From: Eggerthellaceae bacterium | Lineage (GTDB): Bacteria; Actinomycetota; Coriobacteriia; Coriobacteriales; Eggerthellaceae | Direction of reading: 5' to 3' | Length of the DNA: 11,060 bases | Assembly (NCBI GenBank): GCA_017559045.1 | Contig: JAFYTB010000033.1 | Location: 1-11,060 of the forward strand | Notes under the pieces: generated by a model | Database searches by the model: none | What the model was told of the DNA's origin: nothing | What the model saw: only the letters and a program-made list of their open reading frames with translations | In this document: one piece after another, positions 7,701 through 11,060 of the stretch | Numbering within the stretch: the stretch's first letter is position 1 | Layout of the letters: every line of letters begins with the position of its first letter | Position numbers and translations under genes: made by a program

Positions 7701-8436
7701 AAGCTGCCTTAACGGCTGCGTCGTCAATCTGAACGTTCTCGAGAACAGTGCCGAACGTGGTGTGGCGGCAGTGATCGGACCAGTAGGTATCGATCATCTT
7801 GATCTCGGTGATAGTGGGATTGCGCTCTTCAGAAGCGAAGTACTCCTGGCAGAACTTGATGTCTGCGAGGTCCATTGCCAGACCGCGCTCAGCGATGAAC
7901 GCAGCAAGGCCGGCCTCGTCAAGCTCGAGGAAGCCATCGATGGTCTCGACCATCTCGGGCACGGGATATTCCATCTTCAGGGTCTCGCGGACATCGAGGC
8001 TTGCCTCGCGTGCCTCGACCGGGTTGATGAGGTGATGCTTGATAGCAGCGATATCGTCCTCGGAAAGCTTGCCCTCGAGGATGTAGACCTTTGCACTGCG
8101 CACGTCAGGACGCTCGCCCTGGCTGATGAGCTGGACGCACTCGCTTGCGGAGTCGGCGCGCTGGTCAAACTGACCAGGCAGGAACTCAACGGCAAACAGC
8201 ACAGCGCCGTCAACCTGGGGAAGCTCATAGCTGACATCGTCAGACTGGGGCTCGCTGAAGACCGTGGGCACGCACTGAGCAAACAGCTCGTCGGAAATGC
8301 CCTCAACGTCGTAGCGGTTCAGAAGCCTCAGAGACTCCAAACCCTCTATTTCAAGAATGGTACGCAGCTCGCGCGCAAGCTGCTGTGCCTCAACATCAAA
8401 ACCGGGCTTCTTCTCAACATAAACTCGAGAAACCAT
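4717..8436 (-). CDS. purL: Phosphoribosylformylglycinamidine synthase, long single-chain form
   Basis: FGAM synthase catalyses the fourth step of purine synthesis: FGAR + glutamine + ATP to FGAM. The 1239 residues fit the fused clostridial-type clade. In this form the PurS-like part, the two ATP-binding PurL halves and the glutaminase PurQ are one chain. Visible motifs are SDHCRHTTFG (220-229), KNETHNHPTEIEPFGG (314-329), GGRTGRDGIGGATGSS (441-456) and NDFGAGG (499-505). The C-terminal glutaminase starts near 978 (PVFPGTNCEYD) with nucleophile C1080 in GICNGFQAL and the His-Glu pair H1147/E1149 in SHGEGRF. I prefer the ATG at 8436: an AGGAAGG site lies 10 nt upstream and family members begin MVxRVYVEKKPGFD. 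The in-frame TTG at 8475 has no ribosome binding site. The gene leads into dnaX after 15 nt, and its leader carries possible attenuator structures. Confidence 0.97.
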   Translation of the reverse strand: MVSRVYVEKKPGFDVEAQQLARELRTILEIEGLESLRLLNRYDVEGISDELFAQCVPTVFSEPQSDDVSYELPQVDGAVLFAVEFLPGQFDQRADSASECVQLISQGERPDVRSAKVYILEGKLSEDDIAAIKHHLINPVEAREASLDVRETLKMEYPVPEMVETIDGFLELDEAGLAAFIAERGLAMDLADIKFCQEYFASEERNPTITEIKMIDTYWSDHCRHTTFGTVLENVQIDDAAVKAAFEKYLEMRRELGREHKPVCLMDMGTIGARYLKAKGILKNLDESEEINACTVKIKCDVNGEEQDWLYLFKNETHNHPTEIEPFGGAATCVGGAIRDPLSGRSEVYQAMRVTGAADPLVPVSETLPGKLPQRKLVTTAAAGYSSYGNQIGLATGKVDELYHPGYAAKRMEIGAVVGATPADHVRRETPAAGDVVVLLGGRTGRDGIGGATGSSKAHNMESLESCGAEVQKGNAPVERKIQRLFRRKDACEMIKRCNDFGAGGVSVAIGELADGLHVNLNAVPKKYDGLDGTELAISESQERMAVALAAEDVEKFLALAEEENLEATPVATVTEEARVVIEWNGEAIVNVSREFLASNGAPKHMDVHIVEGGDYACAWEGETLEERMTSVMTDLNVCSNKGLSERFDSTIGAATVLMPFGGKNQLTPNMAMVAKLPVDGETTTCSGMAWGFNPYLTSVNQFEGSYIAVVESVAKLVAAGFKREDAYLTFQEYFERLRTEPKRWGKPAAAVLGALMAQIDLGIGSIGGKDSMSGSFEQLDVPPTLVSFATAVGHVDRVTSPEFKKAGSRVVCIHPFYGENGIVPEAASLNEVFDCVEKLIGEGKALAVSTPGYGCDAEALFKMCVGNGIGLSINEGVDVDTFFVPAYGAFAVELADDAAIPEATANMGVVELGVTTEAYEFVAAGETIDLAKLQEAWEGKLEPVFPYRGAGEKVQAVSHTTALPLTYTGEPIARPRVIIPVFPGTNCEYDTARAYERAGAIPQTLVINNLTPDKVAESTRALVDAIKNSQIIMIPGGFSGGDEPDGSAKFITAFFRAPEVTEAVRDLLFNRDGLMLGICNGFQALVKLGLVPYGDIRPMDDTCPTLTFNNIGRHQSRLVRTRVASSLSPWLSRCQVGDIHNIAISHGEGRFVVSDELLAQMLANGQVATQYVDEAGVPSLDMSVNPNGSILAIEGITSPDGRVLGKMGHTERSGYGLYKNVPGNKFQPLIEGGVDYFL

Positions 8437-8485
8437 GCCTTGTCCGCCTTCCTGTATTTGCGCAGTTTTCGACAAGTAACAGAAT

Positions 8486-8517
8486 AAACCAAAGGCGACG
8501 CTGCAAGAGCGTCGCCT
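8486..8517 (-). terminator. Terminator-like hairpin in the purL leader (possible attenuator)
   Basis: On the minus strand AGGCGACGC (8517-8509) pairs perfectly with GCGTCGCCT (8501-8493) over a 7-nt loop. It is followed by the moderately U-rich TTGGTTTATT. It lies 113 nt after the upstream gene and 56 nt before the purL ATG, with no good promoter in between. It could end the upstream transcript or act as a purL attenuator. Confidence 0.65.
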
Positions 8518-8537
8518 CCGTCTGAATCACTATGTAG

Positions 8538-8582
8538 CGCCTTATCGGCAGGCACTTGGCGAAGCTGCGGCAAAGCCTGCCG
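8538..8582 (-). promoter_or_regulatory. Structured element of the purL leader
   Basis: CGGCAGGC (8546-8553) and GCCTGCCG (8575-8582) form an 8-bp stem enclosing 21 nt that can fold further. Immediately after it on the minus strand, AAGGCG (8543-8538) is complementary to CGCCTT (8497-8492), the 3' arm of the terminator-like hairpin, so it could act as an antiterminator. I could not match the consensus of a guanine, ZTP or ykkC-type riboswitch. Confidence 0.4.
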
Positions 8583-8591
8583 TTCCTCGCC

Positions 8592-8611
8592 CAAATTGCC
8601 ACGTGAATTTG
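8592..8611. repeat. 20-bp operator-like dyad upstream of purL
   Basis: CAAATT (8592-8597) and AATTTG (8606-8611) are perfect inverted arms around an 8-bp centre that holds CACGTG. It lies about 160 bp upstream of the purL start, just beyond the stop of the preceding gene. A regulator site is possible; no known box was recognised. Confidence 0.35.
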
Positions 8612-8629
8612 CGGTTTCCCGCCAGCTGG

Positions 8630-9280
8630 TTACTCTGCCTTGTCCTCGGACTTAGCCTCGGCCTGCTCTGCAGCGGGCTCGGTTGCGGCCTGCTCCTCAG
8701 CAGCCTTCTCAGCCTTGGCCTTCTCAATAGCCTTGGGGTTGCGGCTTGCGTTCTTACCGCTGCCCTTCTCCTTGCCCTGGGAAAGACGCTCGGCACGTGC
8801 AGCAGCCTTCTCGGCCTTAGCCTGCTCAGCCTCAAGCTTGATCATGCGCTCCTGATAAGCCGTACGCTCTTTGCGGATCTTCGAGAGGTCGACGTAGAAA
8901 GCGCCAATGATCAGAGCATAGGCAAGAACCATGAAGATCATGGAAATCATTGCCGGCTCAATGCCGCGCGTAAGCCACGAAAGGGCGGTCGAGGCAACAG
9001 CGCCGACAAGGCAGCCCCACCACAGCTTGCGCAGGAACTTATAACGATCGGTATCGGGGGTGTAATACTTGCGGTCAAGACGACGCTGCTCGTCACGGGC
9101 GGCCTTCTGGGCCTGCTTCTGAGCTGCCTTGCGCTGCTCAGGCGTCTTCTTGGCGGACTTCACGGTAACGGAAGCTGCGGCCTTGCTCTTCGGCTTAGCA
9201 GATGCTGCGCTCTTACGAGTGCTGCCCGAACCGGCATTCTCTTCGCTGTAGCGCTCATTCTGGAAATTTCGCTGGGACAT
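8630..9280 (-). CDS. Uncharacterised two-TM protein with basic N-terminus and coiled-coil tail
   Basis: I do not recognise this 216-residue protein. Residues 1-72 are hydrophilic and strongly basic, rich in Lys/Ala/Ser/Gln. Two probable membrane segments follow: about 86-104 (LWWGCLVGAVASTALSWL) and about 110-130 (AMISMIFMVLAYALIIGAFYV), joined by a very short loop. From about 131 to 167 a charged helix with coiled-coil character is predicted by eye. The tail (about 170-216) is Ala/Glu/Lys-rich and becomes acidic at the end. With no signal peptide and a short hairpin, both ends may lie in the cytoplasm, but the topology is inferred. The ATG at 9280 is chosen because AGAGGAGAG sits directly upstream; an in-frame start at 9325 lacks one. 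It lies between addA and purL, with its own 172-bp upstream spacer. Confidence 0.8.
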   Translation of the reverse strand: MSQRNFQNERYSEENAGSGSTRKSAASAKPKSKAAASVTVKSAKKTPEQRKAAQKQAQKAARDEQRRLDRKYYTPDTDRYKFLRKLWWGCLVGAVASTALSWLTRGIEPAMISMIFMVLAYALIIGAFYVDLSKIRKERTAYQERMIKLEAEQAKAEKAAARAERLSQGKEKGSGKNASRNPKAIEKAKAEKAAEEQAATEPAAEQAEAKSEDKAE

Positions 9281-9357
9281 GTCTCTCCTCTTACTCGCGT
9301 GCCTCAATTGCGCACGCAAGCTCAAGTCTCGGTTTACCTAATCTCAAACAAAAGTTC

Positions 9358-9369
9358 ATTGTACTGTAC
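9358..9369 (-). promoter_or_regulatory. Candidate -10 box with GTAC palindrome upstream of the membrane-protein gene
   Basis: TACAAT on the minus strand (9358-9363) resembles a -10 box and overlaps GTAC-N-GTAC (9361-9369). No convincing -35 is present at 16-18 bp. It would give a leader of about 70 nt for the gene starting at 9280. Confidence 0.25.
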
Positions 9370-9413
9370 CGCAGAAGGAAAGCCCCGAGAAACCGCGACT
9401 AGCCAGCCTAAAT

Positions 9414-9464
9414 ACCTCAGGCAAGATCTATGTCTCGTGTTGGATCAACACCTCAAGCCAGATC
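9414..9464 (-). repeat. Imperfect 15-bp direct repeat spanning the addA stop
   Basis: GATCTGGCTTGAGGT (9464-9450) and GATCTTGCCTGAGGT (9428-9414) match at 13 of 15 bases and lie 36 nt apart. Each encodes Asp-Leu-Ala-stop in the addA frame, and the two differences are synonymous. Between them GTGTTG/CAACAC (9437-9451) forms a 6-bp hairpin with a 3-nt loop and no U-tract. Confidence 0.6.
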
Positions 9465-11060
9465 AGAGTTTACGTACGCCTTCACAATGAACGACTTCAA
9501 AGCAGGCACATCCTTTGCGGCAAAGGAGTAACGCACAACCTGAGGCTGGCCAGCATCGGAAGCATCCTCCTGCTCGACACGCACGAAAGCGAAATCGACC
9601 GTAGCGTAATGCTGCGTGGTGAGCAGCGCATACGCATAGCAGCTCGCTTGAAGGCGATGCTTATCCTGCAGTCGCTCAGGCGTCTCCTCGGGGGATCCAC
9701 CCGTCTTGTAGTCGATCACAAGAGCATGCTCGCCGTTCGCGCTTTCCGCAAGCAGGTCGATCTCGCCCTCGAGGAAACGCAGACCAGCTTCGCCTTCGGC
9801 TGCTTCGGTCTTTGCCTCGAGCTTGCCCGTCTCCGCCTCTGCTTTGTCCGTCGCTGCATCTACCCTTCCAGCACCGAAATCGAGTGCAACCATAAAGGGA
9901 ACCTCGGCCCGCACGCGATCGAAACCTTCGACAGTACGTGCAAGATCGCTGCCAAACCAACGGGCAAGAGCGCGATCAAGTCGATTGCGAACCTCGCCAC
10001 TAATGCCATAGCTGCGCGCAATGCCATCAACGGCTCCAGCAGGAGGCAAGACAAGACCATCGACCTTGCCGAAGCCCATGCGCATAACGGCAAGCTGCCC
10101 CACTCGATGGAACGCCGATCCAACGTCGGTAGCAGACGGTACGAAGCCCGTCTCCCCCGCCGCCGTCTCAACTTCAGCATCTCCAGCAATCCCCGCTCGA
10201 CCAACAGAAGCATGCGAACCGCTCAGGTCGTCGCGTTCTTCGATAGGCAGATGATCGTTGTGCGGAGCGATACCGGAGTACGAGAAGACATCGCTTCGAA
10301 CGGAAACCGTCTTGCACGAAAGCGGCTCATAGGGCTCAAGCTGCGGAAAGTCGCAAGGAACGGAGGAGCTTGCGCCATCGAGGCCAGCCTTGTGAGACGC
10401 GTTGTTAGATTCGCCCTCGACTTCAGTCACGCCCACCGCTTCGGAGATAGCCTCCCAGCTAAAAGGTCGTTCGCTCGAAACATACACACGATCGAATGCC
10501 GCAGGGCAGGATCCGCCGTAAGGCAGCTCGCTCTTGCCTTCAGGGAAATCATTGAACTCACCGACAAGCGCCGCACGAACGTCATCCAGTATCGGCATCT
10601 GCTTGTAAGAACCCGCCGGATCATCAGCCTTAGGACTCTTCACCAGGCCGCTCACCAGCAGATACTCGCTCGCCCTTGTGCATGCCACGTAGAACTTGCG
10701 CTGAGCCTCCTCTACCTCGGAAAGCCAATCGTATTTGCGGGCAGCGCCAGCAAACTCGGCGTAATCCCGCGCCATGGCAGGATCGAGAAGGTAGTCGCAC
10801 GAGAACTCAGTCGAAAGTCTTTTGATGGCGCTGGGCATCACCTTGCTTGCCTTAGCGGAAATAGCGACATAGATCCTCTGGTCGCGCGTGGTCATGGAGA
10901 AGGTGCTCGAGCAACGCTCCCACGGCTCGTAGTTCGCCACCGCCACAATGGGAAACTCCAGACCCTTCGATTTATGCACCGTCATGAGACGCACCGCGTT
11001 CTGATCGGCAACCGACAGAGACGCCGGCGCAGACTTCTGCGTTTCCACCATAAGGCGGAA
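9453..11060 (-). CDS. addA: AddA-like ATP-dependent helicase-nuclease (C-terminal part, 5' end outside the window)
   Basis: AddA (with AddB) resects double-strand breaks to give RecA a 3' tail, the counterpart of RecBCD. The visible 535 residues cover the second helicase half and the nuclease. Counting from the Met at 11051, helicase motif V is RLMTVHKSKGLEFPI (21-35) and motif VI QRKFYVACTRASEYL (117-131). The PD-(D/E)XK nuclease has H315 in GSAFHRV, D432 in GEIDLL, D447 and K449 in IDYKTG, and RLQASCYAYAL (466-476), all expected catalytic positions. A poorly conserved acidic linker fills about 206-300, and a charged insert of about 30 residues (395-424) interrupts the nuclease. The reading frame stays open to base 11060, so the start is not seen. 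A RecB-type or other UvrD-nuclease fusion is less likely. The stop is at 9453-9455. Confidence 0.88.
   Translation of the reverse strand, partial: FRLMVETQKSAPASLSVADQNAVRLMTVHKSKGLEFPIVAVANYEPWERCSSTFSMTTRDQRIYVAISAKASKVMPSAIKRLSTEFSCDYLLDPAMARDYAEFAGAARKYDWLSEVEEAQRKFYVACTRASEYLLVSGLVKSPKADDPAGSYKQMPILDDVRAALVGEFNDFPEGKSELPYGGSCPAAFDRVYVSSERPFSWEAISEAVGVTEVEGESNNASHKAGLDGASSSVPCDFPQLEPYEPLSCKTVSVRSDVFSYSGIAPHNDHLPIEERDDLSGSHASVGRAGIAGDAEVETAAGETGFVPSATDVGSAFHRVGQLAVMRMGFGKVDGLVLPPAGAVDGIARSYGISGEVRNRLDRALARWFGSDLARTVEGFDRVRAEVPFMVALDFGAGRVDAATDKAEAETGKLEAKTEAAEGEAGLRFLEGEIDLLAESANGEHALVIDYKTGGSPEETPERLQDKHRLQASCYAYALLTTQHYATVDFAFVRVEQEDASDAGQPQVVRYSFAAKDVPALKSFIVKAYVNSDLA

Noticed and set aside
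8437..8475. Upstream TTG start for purL adding 13 residues
   Set aside because: No ribosome binding site precedes it, while the ATG at 8436 has one and matches the family N-terminus.
4078..8487. Very long plus-strand open frame of 1469 codons
   Set aside because: It is the exact codon-register complement of purL and the start of dnaX, whose sense translations carry all expected family motifs. It is open because TTA, CTA and TCA codons are avoided. Its product has no recognisable domain.
8437..8629. Known purine-related riboswitch (guanine, ZTP or ykkC type)
   Set aside because: I could not find the conserved core bases of these classes by eye; only generic hairpins are visible. A covariance search would decide.
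9281..9325. Upstream start for the membrane protein adding 15 residues
   Set aside because: The strong AGAGGAGAG lies directly before the ATG at 9280 and inside the proposed extension.

Overview
The window looks like a chromosomal housekeeping segment from a moderately high-G+C actinobacterium, most probably of the class Coriobacteriia. Two observations support this. The small DNA-binding protein at 706-1014 is an actinobacterial-type integration host factor (mIHF/MihF family). The FGAM synthase is the long single-chain form typical of Clostridia and Coriobacteriia, not the PurL/PurQ/PurS split form of most actinobacteria. Genus cannot be fixed from this sequence alone. Codon choice is strongly biased: the codons TTA, CTA and TCA are almost absent from purL and dnaX.

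Layout. At the left edge lies the 5' part of mazG on the minus strand (1-425), which runs off the window. A roughly 280-bp divergent spacer separates it from mihF on the plus strand (706-1014). mihF ends in a textbook intrinsic terminator. All remaining genes lie on the minus strand and read, in transcription order: addA-like helicase-nuclease (3' part, 11060-9453), an unrecognised two-TM coiled-coil protein (9280-8630), purL (8436-4717), dnaX (4701-2299), ybaB/ebfC (2184-1876) and recR (1864-1268). The recR transcript converges on mihF, and the two strands carry back-to-back terminators between 1041 and 1135.

How the genes fit together. dnaX-ybaB-recR is a widely conserved replication/recombination cluster: clamp loader, nucleoid-associated YbaB, and the RecR mediator. 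purL sits 15 nt upstream of dnaX, with a stop-codon/ribosome-binding-site hairpin at the junction, so nucleotide synthesis and replisome loading are probably co-transcribed. The purL leader carries an intrinsic-terminator-like hairpin and a possible competing antiterminator pairing, so the cluster could be controlled by attenuation. AddA adds double-strand-break processing, and MazG adds nucleotide-pool sanitation.

I found no tRNA, rRNA, CRISPR array, insertion sequence, phage gene or obvious defence system, and nothing that amounts to a clearly new system. The items most worth a second look are non-coding: the purL leader, a 14-bp perfect palindrome between dnaX and ybaB, and a promoter-like site plus two hairpins between recR and mihF. 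Among proteins they are lineage-type changes: a Cys-to-Asp substitution in the DnaX zinc site, a charged insert in the AddA nuclease domain, and the uncharacterised membrane protein.
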